Below are positions 33,367 to 43,513 of a DNA stretch of 64,000 nucleotides, one piece after another (position 1 is the stretch's first letter; each line of letters starts with the position of its first letter). The notes beneath the pieces are model-generated. The model was not told the origin of the DNA and ran no database searches. It saw only the letters and a program-made list of their open reading frames with translations. Source of the stretch: Exophiala sp. HKRS030. Its lineage: Eukaryota; Ascomycota; Eurotiomycetes; Chaetothyriales; Herpotrichiellaceae. The position numbers were made by a program, and so were the translations under genes. The DNA lies in the NCBI GenBank assembly GCA_023897205.1, contig JAHWDD010000002.1, forward strand, positions 186,001 through 250,000, written 5' to 3'.

Positions 33367-34809
33367 ATGAGTATTCTCATGGCCAGAGATCATGTTACGC
33401 CAGGCCATTCCCTGATACCGTTTACTACTGCTAACCAAAGTGTTATTGATCAAATCGAAACAATCCTTAGCGATATTGTCCGTGACATCGACGTGACTTC
33501 CGGCGGCAGACCTGTCATTACCCTGAGACGAGTTTCCGCCATCGTGCCATACTATGACGAAGCTGATGAGGGTCGCTTGAGGTGGCATGTTGAAGACCGC
33601 GAAGTACGATATCACTTCCCCGGAAAAACCAAGGAGGAAGCATGGAGATTCGGTGAGTGGCAATAGAATGGCAGCAGGGTCAACTGATTCCACCAGCCTG
33701 CGTTGGACGTATCTTGACCGAGATACACGGAGCAATCAAGAACGGGATCAGAGTAACCAAGAGGAGCGTATTTCTTTGAACGCTGAGGGGACTATTACCA
33801 ATGTGAGCAGGGATATCTACTACCACGATCCAGATCTCTTCAAGCAACAAGAAACCGTGGATCGGTACATTGACGACATTGCCCACACATTCCAGGTGAC
33901 AAGGAATGACTTGAATGTGGTACGTACGCACCCAGCACGCAAGGCCCAGCGAAGTCGCATATGAACTAAAATCCTTGCAGGCGAGCAGTCCGAAAGGCCT
34001 CATGGTCGGTCTCGTCACTACTAACGGGAAGAGTCACCACGAGAAGAGTCACACGGCCCTGGTTCCAGAAGATCTCTCCACTGAGCACGGATTTGCAGAT
34101 ATCACATATCTGAAGTGGATTTTGGTCTTTGAGAAAGAAGTAAGAGAGAAAATGTATGAGCGGACAGATTTTGATGCTTTTCAGGCTACGTTCAAAAGCC
34201 TGGCTGAAAGAGGATACCATCGAAACCCCACCGTCGGTCCTGGATTACTTGTCACGGTACTGGAGTGCTGAGCTGGATTCACTTCGTCGCTGACTGAAGC
34301 ACCAGGCCAAGGGCTATCCCGACCTTTCTACTCGACGGTTCCTACGCCTTATTGTTGACCGTGCACAAAGCGCTGTTCCGATATTTGGCCTTTTCGACTG
34401 GGATCCAGATGGCGTACAGATTATGAAATGCTATCGCTATGGATCAAAGGCGATGGCTCGGGAACAGCACTGCAATCTTCCCGAGATGGCGTGGATTGGG
34501 TTGAAGGCAAAGGATGTGGTCAATCTCGGCGACTTTGATGATACGTCAATGGTCTTGTCAATACGAGACCGGACCCTGGCGGTTTCGATGCTGTTGAACC
34601 GGGAATTGAGAGACGAGTCTGGATCTGTGTTGCCAGGTTTGGCCAAGGGTTTGATTGAGCTTCGTCGCATGCTCATGCTCAATCGAAAGGCAGAAATTCA
34701 AATTCTTGACGAGAGGAGTGGTGGACTGGAACACTGGCTGACAGCGCGTCTCAGTGTCAAGCTGCAAGCTCATAATCATGCTGAAGATGATGATATGTTG
34801 TTGGACTGA
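33367..34809 (+). CDS. SPO11: Spo11 meiotic DSB transesterase (possible splice-site defect)
   Basis: Topoisomerase VI-A-like protein that makes meiotic double-strand breaks. Best model: 33367-33652, 33697-33763, 33811-33919, 33981-34256, 34306-34809, giving 413 residues. Visible: an N-terminal helical part, WRFACVGRILTEIH, the catalytic-tyrosine motif VTKR-DIYYHDPDLF (Tyr ~122), DRYIDDIAHTF, and Toprim motifs ILVFEKE and FDWDPDG. Introns 1, 3 and 4 are GT...AG. Intron 2 (33764-33810, 47 nt) falls exactly inside the arginine codon of VTKR-D and ends CAG, but starts GAGCGT, not GT. Without splicing, a TGA at 33777-33779 ends the frame. The only in-frame GT...AG option is a 35-nt intron (33753-33787) that destroys VTKR. 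The gene may be defective, may use a rare donor, or may contain a sequence error. Stop lies 33 bp from the UBC7 stop. Confidence 0.85.
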
Positions 34810-34842
34810 GGGACACGATGCGGAAGAGGTCCGTTCATGCAC

Positions 34843-35401
34843 TCATAGACCCAATGATCTTCTTACTCCCTCTCGTACCCTCCTCTCAAATTCTGGTCGA
34901 CGTTCCCGCCACATTTTTGCAGCCTCAACGTTCGCCGGGCTCTCATCGTTGGGTTCAGCCAACATTGACATGACAGAGATTAAGATCTTTTCGACGCTTT
35001 GTATGGGTGACCATCTTTCCGATGCGCTCTCGTAATGATTTGGATCGTCGCCGGGCGGGTGGAGGATAGAGATGCAGACTTCGCCGTTGGTGTATACTAG
35101 ATTATTGTTGTCAGTCCAAGTGACACTTGACACGGTCGAGGACGGATGACTTACCATTAGGATGCCATATCTCGCCCAAGAACTTCATCTTTGGAGGATT
35201 CAGAGGATAATCTTTTGGGAATTTGAGCTCCGCGGGAAAGATGCCGCCTTCGAAAGGAGTTCCTTCGGGACCTTGAATCAATGCCTCCCAGATGAAAAGG
35301 TCATCCTCGTTCACAGGGCCAGCGGTGATGCCATCGGGTGGATTGGTCAATAAGGATTTATATTCTTGGAAGAGTCTCTTCGCTGCGACCGTTGAAGCCA
35401 T
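34843..35401 (-). CDS. UBC7: Ubiquitin-conjugating enzyme E2 (Ubc7 type)
   Basis: E2 enzyme of ER-associated degradation. Exons 35401-35155 and 35096-34843 (intron 35097-35154) give 166 residues, the length of yeast Ubc7. Seen: the N-terminal helix [16 protein letters not shown], the PEGTPFEGG loop, [11 protein letters not shown], the HPN triad at ~80-82 directly before the intron, the catalytic Cys90 in GEVCISIL, and the acidic insertion [19 protein letters not shown] that separates the Ubc7/UBE2G group from other E2s. No C-terminal membrane anchor, as in Ubc7, which is held at the ER by Cue1-like partners. Convergent with SPO11. Confidence 0.95.
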
Positions 35402-35883
35402 CTTAACTCACGAGTATCGCTGGGTGGTGGTGAGAAATCGTAGGTTTGAATGATGCAGGCTTTGAGGTAGGATCCAGATATCGCTGTTGGTAGGTATGTA
35501 CTCTTATACCGAGAATTCCTTAAGATGTCGTAGGGTGGTGGGGTGACAGATGCAACGGTCGGCATTGGCAAGATGTCTTTTTATGTACGACCAGGATGGA
35601 TGGTGGTGGCGTCGCTTATCGCATTATCGACCGGTTGCTGTGGAGTTGTGACGGATCTTGTATTGACGTCGACATGCAGCCTGGCGCAGTCAAACATACA
35701 AAGCTTCCCTGTTGATCACTCTCCATCACTGTCACTGTCACTGTCACTGCCACTATCTCAGGTACCAGCAGCCTACATTCCAGTACCTACTAGGTAGGTA
35801 TCTACTGCTCCTCAGGATCATCTGAGTAATTGTTTACACCCTTTGCCGCTGCCCCTACCTCTATCAAACATACTTCTTCCAAC
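35402..35883. other. Divergent promoter of UBC7 and APE1
   Basis: Contains a (TCACTG)4 run (35726-35749) and a near-palindrome around CTAGGTAGGTA at 35790-35800. No gene seen. Confidence 0.45.
35726..35749. repeat. (TCACTG)4 hexanucleotide repeat
   Basis: Four perfect tandem hexamers ~135 bp upstream of the aminopeptidase start. Confidence 0.8.
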
Positions 35884-37401
35884 ATGGTACGCAAAACATC
35901 CTCCGGATTCTTTACTTCGATCCATGAAGACGTCCCTCTCCATGTCTCTCGAGGTTACAACCGCATGGGACAGCACGGTGAATACTCTCCTCCGTCTTCG
36001 CAGAGATATTTTAGCCCTGAGAAATACACCCAGCCGTACCTCGATTTCATGACCAACAACCCCACCGTCTTTCATGCCGTCGAAGCCTTGACAAAGAGAC
36101 TAGAAGAGGCAGGATACCGTTATTTGTCGGAGAGGGATCACTGGAACCTCGCGCCTGGGGGGAAGTACTACACGAAACGAAATGGGAGCGCGTTTATCGC
36201 TTTTGCAATTGGCAAGGACTACCTAGATGGCGAGGGCATGGCCATAGTCGCCGGGCACATCGATGCACTCACTGCCAAGGTCAAACCCGTGCCGAAACTG
36301 CCCACCAAGGCTGGCTATGTCCAACTGGGAGTCGCCCCTTATGCCGGAGGCATGAACATGACGTGGTGGGACCGTGACCTGGGCATCGGTGGTCGGGTCC
36401 TCGTCCGTGGCAAGGATGGCAAGATCAGGGAAGAGCTCGTCAAGCTGGACTGGCCCATCGCCAGAATCCCGACCCTCGCACCTCACTTTGGCGCAGCCGC
36501 CTCGGGGCCCTTCAACCTCGAAACAAACATGGTACCCATCGTGGGCCTCGACAATTCTGATCTCTCGGGGGAGCAGAAGCCGAGCCTCGAACTCCCGGCC
36601 GGGACGTTCGTCGCCAGTCAGCCGGAGCGACTGGTGCGGGCCATCGCCGGACAGATGGGGATAGAAGACTACACGTCCATCGTGAACTGGGAACTCGAGC
36701 TCTTCGACGTGCAGCCTGCCCAGTTGGGTGGCCTGGACAAGGAATTCATCTTTGCCGGTCGGATCGACGACAAGTTGTGCTGCTTTGCCGCCGTCGAAGC
36801 CTTGCTGGCCTCTTCCGACAAGACATCCCAGGGCATCGTCAGGATGGTGGCTTGTTTCGATGACGAAGAAATCGGGTCGTATCTTCGTCAGGGTGCCCGG
36901 GGCAACTTCATGTCCAATGTGATTGAGAGGATTGGCCAAAACTTTTCCATGACGACGTGCTGCGGACCCAACCTCCTCGGCAGGTGCATGGCCAATTCCT
37001 TCCTCGTCTCGAGCGACGTCATCCACGCCGTCAACCCGAACTTCCTGGGGTCCTATCTCGAGAACCACTCGCCCAGATTGAACGTCGGTGTTTCCGTGAG
37101 CGCCGACCCCAATGGCCACATGACCACCGACGCCGTCTCGACCGCGCTCCTGTCCCGGATAGCGGAAAAATGCGGCAGCACGCTCCAGGTCTTCCAGATC
37201 CGAAACGATTCGAGGAGTGGCGGCACCATCGGACCCATGACGAGTTCCAAGCTGGGCTGCCGTGCCATCGACTGCGGTATTCCACAGTTGAGCATGCACT
37301 CGATCCGCGCGACCACGGGCTCTCTCGATCCTGGTCTGGGAGTCAAGCTGTACAAGGGGTTCTTTGACCATTACGAGGAGGTTGACAAGGAGTTTGCATG
37401 A
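35884..37401 (+). CDS. M18 aminopeptidase (vacuolar Ape1/Lap4 type)
   Basis: Zinc metallopeptidase removing N-terminal residues; yeast Ape1 reaches the vacuole by the Cvt/autophagy route. Single exon, 505 residues from ATG 35884 (the open frame upstream lacks an ATG). M18 features: VAGHIDALTAKVKP (metal His ~125), the GRIDDKLCCF metal Asp, the DDEEIGS catalytic/metal Glu, VSADPNGHMTTDA, and GGTIGPMTSSKLGCRAIDCG...MHSIRATTG near the C terminus. HIDALTAKVKP is closer to Ape1/Lap4 than to cytosolic aspartyl aminopeptidase. Strong GC3 bias makes a 382-codon antisense shadow frame. Confidence 0.93.
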   Translation: MVRKTSSGFFTSIHEDVPLHVSRGYNRMGQHGEYSPPSSQRYFSPEKYTQPYLDFMTNNPTVFHAVEALTKRLEEAGYRYLSERDHWNLAPGGKYYTKRNGSAFIAFAIGKDYLDGEGMAIVAGHIDALTAKVKPVPKLPTKAGYVQLGVAPYAGGMNMTWWDRDLGIGGRVLVRGKDGKIREELVKLDWPIARIPTLAPHFGAAASGPFNLETNMVPIVGLDNSDLSGEQKPSLELPAGTFVASQPERLVRAIAGQMGIEDYTSIVNWELELFDVQPAQLGGLDKEFIFAGRIDDKLCCFAAVEALLASSDKTSQGIVRMVACFDDEEIGSYLRQGARGNFMSNVIERIGQNFSMTTCCGPNLLGRCMANSFLVSSDVIHAVNPNFLGSYLENHSPRLNVGVSVSADPNGHMTTDAVSTALLSRIAEKCGSTLQVFQIRNDSRSGGTIGPMTSSKLGCRAIDCGIPQLSMHSIRATTGSLDPGLGVKLYKGFFDHYEEVDKEFA

Positions 37402-37945
37402 TTTGTCTGTCTGCCGGGTAGACAGCGGGGGTTCAAGCTGTAAACAAACCTTTTTTTTCGACTACTATGAAGGAGCAGAAAAGAACTTTGATTGAGATTC
37501 TTTGTCACCACCCAAACAGCTTTCGGGAGGTTTTCGGTCATGATAGATGTACTCATAGACACAGATAGATACCTAGCTATGGTACCTAGGTAGGTAGACG
37601 ATAGCGACTCGAATCGATGCTCGTAAAAACGGATAAAGGAAGACTCTGAAATTGCTCGAGAGGAGATCATATATATTGTAACTCCAAGACACTGCTAGTA
37701 GCTACCTAGGTATACACAGACATAAACATCATGAATTCATTTTTCCAAATCGTCATCTCAACAAAATACATCACCGTCGAACCACCAAAAAGAGCAAGAG
37801 TAAGTGAGTGGAGACTGTCCAGACGACAAAAGTATTTAGGTAGTTGTTACGATCCATGAATTCCCCAGAACGTGGTCAATAGACCCTTGTCGCAGGGGTC
37901 TTGGATCAAAAAGGATAATACGAGACATCAAGGGCTGAGCCTCGA
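37402..37945. other. Intergenic between convergent genes
   Basis: Contains two TACCTAGGTA palindromes (37583-37592, the first followed by a further GGTA, and 37703-37712). No gene seen. Confidence 0.45.
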
Positions 37946-39853
37946 TCATGTCCAAAACCAGCCACCTCGTTTAGGTTGCTCAGTGGAGTTCTCGGTTTGC
38001 CCCTGAGTTGCTCCGTCTGTAGTCTCTTGACGTTGTCTTTCTGACCTCGGGATGGAACCATGCCCTTCGCCGTCTTCGGAATGAAATGAAGCGGCGGGAG
38101 CTGTTCCGGTCTCAAGCTGTTCATTCGCCTGGGCTCCGTAAAGAGGTCTGGGCTGAGCAGCTGGGCCATGGCTCACATCAACGCTCTCCTCGGACTCTGT
38201 GGTCCCATCGGCAAACCGTCGGTTGAAGATGCGTTTGGTCTCGACGGAGCCATCCGGAAGCGTCCGTTGACTGATGGACGTTGTTGTGCCGACAACCTGA
38301 TTTTCAGTCCCTCCCTGATTGATGGATGATGAGAACGAACTTTCAAAGGCGTGGGAGAAGGCTGTCGACCGCACTTGCTCAGAAACGACCTCGGCGTCTT
38401 GCGTCTGTCTGGATTCTTCTCCTCGCTCGTCAACAGTCTCTGGTGCCATGCTCTCGAAGTCTCTCTGCGCTTCTTCGGCAGCCGACACAATTGCATTGGC
38501 GGCCGACAAAACGCTGCTAAACATGGGTGATGTTGCAATGGTTTTTGTCACATTATCGCCCATCTCGTCAAGAAATTCGCTCACTTTCCGTCCCAAAAGA
38601 AGCGAAGACTGTCCGGCGAATCCATCGTGCCACCCGTAGCGTTGCCCTTGCTGTCGGGCACGAGTCTCGGCGTCAACTGAACGCCTGATCAGCATTCCAT
38701 CGTGATTGAAAGCCCAGCGAGGGCCCAAGCTCCCTCGATAGACCATATCATGGATCCAAGTACTCGGAGTGCGCCAAGTCGAGTAGTCTCTGTCCACCAT
38801 TCTGCCGGTTTGTTGTAGGCTGATGAGGTCTTCAAACGCATCTGCCCAGGGGAGCTGTTTCGCCAACCTCTCATTGAACTCATGATGGCGTGGCGATGGC
38901 TCGAAGAATCTTGGCCTTGAGATTCGGAATGGTACGTCCTCGGCATCATGTAGTTGTACCTCATACATCCTCGGTTGAGAGGGATTGCAAAGGTATATCG
39001 GGGAGTACTTGTTCAACATGAGCCAGGGCATGGTGACGGAAGTGTCGTCGAAGGGGTCCATAGACTTGGTAGAGAACATAGTATAGGTGACAGGCTGAGA
39101 CGATCGTTCCTCGCACTCAAGTGAAACTCGTTTGGAGTCGTCCTTATCCCTGCCTTGCTCGATCTTTCTGCCATCCCAGCCAAATGACGAGAACCACGAC
39201 TTTGATCGTTGTCTAGGTGTGTCGTCGGAGCCTGACTGTATTCCTGGCGCGTTCGGTGCAAGGCTATCATGCTCTGAGGTTTCGTAAGCATCCAACTCTG
39301 TCCTTGCTTGCTCATTCCTGTTGCGCCATGCATGACACTTGGGTCGACCTTGTAAGTGCTGGCTGCCATTCGACGCCGGGCATTTGGAGGCCGCATCTCG
39401 AGCCGACCATGGTGTAATCTGTGGCAAAGATTGTGTGGATTCCTCGCTGGATTTCTCGGCGTCCTCCATGCGTCTCATGCGTTCGCGATGCTGTCTCATT
39501 TGCTCAATACGTTCTGGGATGTTGTTCTCGAGTCTCTGTGTCAATCTCTGCATGAGTCCTTCGCGGTTCTGTCTCCATTCCTCCATCTCCTGTTCGATCT
39601 GCTTGCGCCATCCTTCTTCCCGTTCCTGCCTCTCCCGTATCATATCCTCAAAGTGTCTGTTGCTCTGAAATCCAAGGAGACGAGGTATACCTTGGAACAT
39701 CGATGAGAACTGTTCATCGGCAAATCGACGGAACTGTATGAAGGGATTGTCATCGTCCCTATTTGATCGAGGGAAGGGTGTCTGGTAGGTGGGGAAAGGA
39801 TCCAGAGGAGGTGGGATCGAGTTGTCTTTACTGTTTTGAGGCTTGTCAGGCAT
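37946..39853 (-). CDS. Conserved-looking protein of unknown function
   Basis: Single exon, 635 residues from ATG 39853. N-terminal part: Pro-rich, then PFIQFRRFADEQFSSMFQGIPRLLGF and a long charged, probably coiled-coil helix of Arg/Glu/Gln (~60-140, for example RERQEREEGWRKQIEQEMEE). A low-complexity middle follows, then a more ordered block (~270-440: MPWLMLNKYSPIYLC...WADAFEDLISLQQ...STWIHDMVYRGSLGPRWAF). Near the C terminus, TTSISQRTLPDGSVETKRIFNRRFADGTTE looks like a two-strand repeat, as in HAX1- or MLF-like tails. No family is assigned. Confidence 0.75.
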   Translation of the reverse strand: MPDKPQNSKDNSIPPPLDPFPTYQTPFPRSNRDDDNPFIQFRRFADEQFSSMFQGIPRLLGFQSNRHFEDMIRERQEREEGWRKQIEQEMEEWRQNREGLMQRLTQRLENNIPERIEQMRQHRERMRRMEDAEKSSEESTQSLPQITPWSARDAASKCPASNGSQHLQGRPKCHAWRNRNEQARTELDAYETSEHDSLAPNAPGIQSGSDDTPRQRSKSWFSSFGWDGRKIEQGRDKDDSKRVSLECEERSSQPVTYTMFSTKSMDPFDDTSVTMPWLMLNKYSPIYLCNPSQPRMYEVQLHDAEDVPFRISRPRFFEPSPRHHEFNERLAKQLPWADAFEDLISLQQTGRMVDRDYSTWRTPSTWIHDMVYRGSLGPRWAFNHDGMLIRRSVDAETRARQQGQRYGWHDGFAGQSSLLLGRKVSEFLDEMGDNVTKTIATSPMFSSVLSAANAIVSAAEEAQRDFESMAPETVDERGEESRQTQDAEVVSEQVRSTAFSHAFESSFSSSINQGGTENQVVGTTTSISQRTLPDGSVETKRIFNRRFADGTTESEESVDVSHGPAAQPRPLYGAQANEQLETGTAPAASFHSEDGEGHGSIPRSERQRQETTDGATQGQTENSTEQPKRGGWFWT

Positions 39854-40199
39854 GGTAGATGGCAAGGAGTATAGCACAGTCTAAAGGACAGAAGATAAAG
39901 AAACAGAGATTACTGGTGTAGGACAGGAGAGAAGTAATGAGAGGAATCGATGTTGCCTGAGTCGAGTTGATGATGCGGGGAAAATGGTGACATGTTTCGG
40001 GCTTCATAAATATAGATAAATATAATATCTTTATCAACACATCCTCGGAATTGCAATCAAATTCAACTCCGTTACATTCAACCCTCGTAATGCGTGCTGT
40101 GTCAAACTCAACCTTGGAATATGGCTTCATACTATTTTACATATAGGAAGGAGTAGTGATAGGTGAACGCAAGCCCAATTTCGTCGATATCAGCCTCCC
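39854..40199. other. Intergenic, AT-rich
   Basis: About 350 bp between two minus-strand genes, with an AT-rich patch around 40005-40035. No gene seen. Confidence 0.4.
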
Positions 40200-41519
40200 T
40201 CATAGTCGTGCCCGCTCAGGGACCTCGTCCCAAGCTTCATCAAATCCAGCATTGCGTACCCAGTGCGGCTCGCCTGTCTCAACTGAATCAATGGCCATGT
40301 GACCTAATTTCAGCCATACATCATCTCCCTGAAGAACGAAGACATCCTCAGACTGCCCTTCATATGGTTTGCAAACCTCATGTCCGTTGGCGAGAGCTCT
40401 TACCAATTTGCTAGCATGTCCATCGTCAGGGAATTTGTCGACTCTGCGTATGATCTCCGCCCATCCGTCTTGGGGATGCTGCGGTTTGTAGTTCTTGATC
40501 TCTTCTGTCAACAATTTCGGGCATCCTCTGGAGACATACATTGCTAGATCGAGTCGACCTTTCCATTCCAGAAGCCTGCACTTGTTCTCCGTACTCAACC
40601 ATGGTTCGTCCAAGAATGCTGAAAAGAATATGGAGCAGTTGACGGAATGCATGTAGAAGAAGTCAAACTTGACTTGTTTGCCTGGACGCTGGGCACCGGC
40701 AGCAAAATACACAGCAGCGTTAATCATCTCCGCGGTTTTTTGCTGTAGTTCTTCCGGTTCCACGGTCCATTGAGAAGCAATATCTGTCATTTCTTCAGCA
40801 GCTCTGGCGAACACCCCATCTCGGAGCTTGTTGCCGTCTTCAGCATGGGCAGAGTTTCGGAGCTTCTCATTTGCACGAGTCTCGTGTATCAATTGTACCA
40901 GGCTCTTGGAGGATCGGTTTTGTTTGGCGGCCTTCTCAGCTGCATGGAGGAATTTACCAGGCCAGTCGTCATGGACAGCCGCTTGTGCAAGAGCTTCAAT
41001 CATGATGGCTGGCTGCTTGAATTCCACCCCAAACCCCAAATGGATCAATGGGTGCAGGAAACCTGCAAACATGCGGACTAACATTCTCTCGGAGTGCTCA
41101 GTGCGAGCAAAAACATGTTCGTTGAGGACCTTTTCCCACCCTTTCTTCTCGATTTCTCCTTGAAAGAAAACCTCGTAGTCGTGGAAGTACTGCGCTTTCC
41201 CCAGAGAGCTGTTGAATCCCTCAGGATCAGACATTTTTTGCACATTTCCTGTGTCCACAGGAGGAAGCTTTCGCTGGTAGCCTTTGTTGAAATCGAACGC
41301 ATGTTGCAATTCTTCTGATGTGGCACCGAGAGCATATATCGTTAAGAGATGATGAGCAATGTGATTGTGGAATCCGGAAGCATTGAAGAAGATATGGAAA
41401 GCATCCGAGTTATACTGGAGCAATTTGCTTCCAGTATCGGATGATTGTTGTGAGATGTTCGGAACATGGTAAACACCTGCATGAGAAGGATCGAGTTCAA
41501 TGTGGGCCTCTGTGGCCAT
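40200..41519 (-). CDS. Questin-oxidase-like protein (DUF4243)
   Basis: Single exon, 439 residues from ATG 41519. The sequence follows the questin oxidase/AflY family, whose characterised members are Baeyer-Villiger-type oxidases opening anthraquinones: FHIFFNASGFHNHIAHHLLTIYALGA, the YQRKLPPVD block, a helical HxxxHLGFGVEF region (PLIHLGFGVEFKQPAIMIEALAQAAVH), KFDFFYMHSVNCSIFF, and the closing PYEG...WLKLGHMAIDS. An in-frame ATG at 41633 would add 38 residues rich in Arg/Ser, possibly a mitochondrial leader. No polyketide synthase or tailoring cluster is nearby, so a role outside secondary metabolism or a cluster orphan is possible. Confidence 0.85.
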   Translation of the reverse strand: MATEAHIELDPSHAGVYHVPNISQQSSDTGSKLLQYNSDAFHIFFNASGFHNHIAHHLLTIYALGATSEELQHAFDFNKGYQRKLPPVDTGNVQKMSDPEGFNSSLGKAQYFHDYEVFFQGEIEKKGWEKVLNEHVFARTEHSERMLVRMFAGFLHPLIHLGFGVEFKQPAIMIEALAQAAVHDDWPGKFLHAAEKAAKQNRSSKSLVQLIHETRANEKLRNSAHAEDGNKLRDGVFARAAEEMTDIASQWTVEPEELQQKTAEMINAAVYFAAGAQRPGKQVKFDFFYMHSVNCSIFFSAFLDEPWLSTENKCRLLEWKGRLDLAMYVSRGCPKLLTEEIKNYKPQHPQDGWAEIIRRVDKFPDDGHASKLVRALANGHEVCKPYEGQSEDVFVLQGDDVWLKLGHMAIDSVETGEPHWVRNAGFDEAWDEVPERARL

Positions 41520-42299
41520 TTTTCGCCTTCCAAAGATTAGTGAGTGCTGATGACGGTGAAGAGGCCGGCTAAAGGTTGGTGAGCACAGGATATGCGATGA
41601 GCGAGTCACTGAGGGAGGGACTCGAAAAGACATCCGTATAGATGGGCTCGAATCACTTATATACACCTCCGTCTCACCCAATGCAGAGACAAATAAGCTA
41701 GTAGGGTACTTGTGAGGGGTCAACAATGCCACACTGTGATGGCCCTTCTGACCACGCCAAATGAGGTCACATATGATAAGAGGGCGAATTGGAACAGTCC
41801 ACCAAGCAAAATCCGGGGAAGCCTTTTGAGCTGTTGGTGGTTGGTTTTGTCAGCAATAGACACTCGGCTCCGGGGTCAGATAGGTCCGAATATACGAGTA
41901 CGAGAGAACTTGCGAATAACGTGGAGTGAGATACTCGGTGGATCTTGATGATCCGAGCAACCAATTGTTGGAGGAATGTCTCAATAAATTCCACCAGACA
42001 CTCCTGCCACCGCTTTGTCGAATCAATAACCACCTCAAAGAATGTCTCTTGACAATTAGCGGGTACTTTGGTGATAAGATAGCCTTGTGCGCAATTCAGA
42101 GGTGTGTGTGCGAACTACCTATCGCCCTTCGTAGAGTGTCCAATATTGGAGATGCATGAGGCATGACTCGATAACGTCATCATCCTTACCTAACATGGGG
42201 AGGCATCTTATTAGATTCCTCGCTAGAGTGGCACGATAATCAACATCTGGGATCTCTGGGTGTCGAGTCAGCAACTATCTCATCTTCCCAGGACGGTCG
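41520..42299. other. Divergent promoter region
   Basis: Upstream of the questin-oxidase-like gene (minus) and the methyltransferase-like gene (plus). No gene or repeat recognised. Confidence 0.4.
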
Positions 42300-43082
42300 A
42301 TGCCTCGGGCACTGGTGAAGCGAAATCTCCGCTCAATATCAATTCTGTCAGGCCTGTTGTCCAACAAGAGCATGGAGAATGGAGGCATGCCGATTCGAAA
42401 CTATGTGCCATCAAATCCTGACGGCCCATTTCCTTACTCAACTGCAGACTTGACACCTCAAGATGCCGGAAACGACTCTCATTTTTATGCCGCTCCTCGG
42501 TTTGTGACGCATATTGACGACAACGCCATCAATACCCTTCGCAAGTATTACCAACAAGTCCTGCCTCGGAAGGGGCGAATTCTCGACTTCTGCAGCAGCT
42601 GGATCTCACACTACCCGCAAGTCGTGGTGCAGGCGGCATCTGCGGGACATCTCGAAGTGCTGGGATCGGGCATGAACGAGAGAGAACTCGATAAAAACCC
42701 GGTACTGACATGTCGGTCTGTTCAGGATTTGAACCAAGATCCCGAGGTGCGACTGGCTGGGAGTGATGTCAGCCAGCTCGACGCCGCCACTTGCGTAGTA
42801 TCCATTGACTATCTCACGAAGCCAGTAGACGTCCTGAAAAGTATTCGACGGCGAACAAAGTCAGGGGGCAAAATACACCTCGTCATCTCAAATCGATGTT
42901 TCCCGACGAAGGTGGTGGATCGGTGGCTCAAGGTGAACGAAGATGAGAGACTGAACATGGTCGGCGACTATCTGTGGTGGAGCGGCTGGAGGAACATTGA
43001 GATCCAGACGCTGGTTGAAGGCTCATTCATGCACGATCCTCTCTGGGTCGTAAGAGCAGAGAATGAGGGTGAGGATGTTTGA
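42300..43082 (+). CDS. SAM-dependent methyltransferase-like protein
   Basis: Single exon, 260 residues. Carries a Rossmann-type methyltransferase core: GRILDFCSSWISHYP (motif I equivalent, ~91), VLGSGMNERELDKNP, the acidic DVSQLDAATCVVSIDYLTKPVDVLK (motif II/III region) and GGKIHLVISNRCFPTKVVDRW. The FYAAPRFVTHIDDNAINTLRKYYQQVLP lead-in is typical of a conserved family in fungi, algae and plants whose substrate is unknown. The first ~25 residues (MPRALVKRNLRSISILSGLL) are basic and could be a mitochondrial leader; the conserved part starts near MPIRNYVPSNPDGPF. Confidence 0.8.
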   Translation: MPRALVKRNLRSISILSGLLSNKSMENGGMPIRNYVPSNPDGPFPYSTADLTPQDAGNDSHFYAAPRFVTHIDDNAINTLRKYYQQVLPRKGRILDFCSSWISHYPQVVVQAASAGHLEVLGSGMNERELDKNPVLTCRSVQDLNQDPEVRLAGSDVSQLDAATCVVSIDYLTKPVDVLKSIRRRTKSGGKIHLVISNRCFPTKVVDRWLKVNEDERLNMVGDYLWWSGWRNIEIQTLVEGSFMHDPLWVVRAENEGEDV

Positions 43083-43513
43083 GAGTCCGCAAGGCTGAGC
43101 AGAAGGAATGGCAGTGAATTCCTTGATTGGCTGGGAGGGTGACTACACGTCCCGGAATAACATCGGCAGCACGCGGCAAGGCTGTGAAGCCTCAACGGAG
43201 TTTTAACGTTGTTGGTGCCTGAAGATCGCCGAATCAAGACTCACGAAGTCGTCAGGCGACGCGTCGTTGACTTCATGTCTCACCGATTCCTGACTGTTTC
43301 TGTGGTGCAAGTGACAAGTGAATTGATTCGCGCCTGACCTTCCCATCTTAGGCGTCGACCATTGTCAACATTTACCGTCTTCAACTCTCCGCCTTCATAT
43401 TCCTCATCTTTCTCTCTCCCCACCCCGTTCAACCATGCTCTCCTCCCTTACGCCCTCCTACTGTTGTACTCTTCTATCCCTTCGGCCAGAATGAAAGATA
43501 CGACCACCTCATA
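43083..43513. other. Intergenic, no gene seen
   Basis: Ends in a pyrimidine-rich stretch (~43385-43480), a normal fungal 5' leader for the gene at 43514. Confidence 0.45.

Noticed and set aside
33753..33787. 35-nt GT-AG intron in SPO11
   Set aside because: It keeps frame but is shorter than any other intron here and removes the conserved VTKR before DIYY; kept only as an alternative.
36223..37371. 382-codon minus-strand frame
   Set aside because: Antisense to the M18 aminopeptidase; explained by high GC at third positions.
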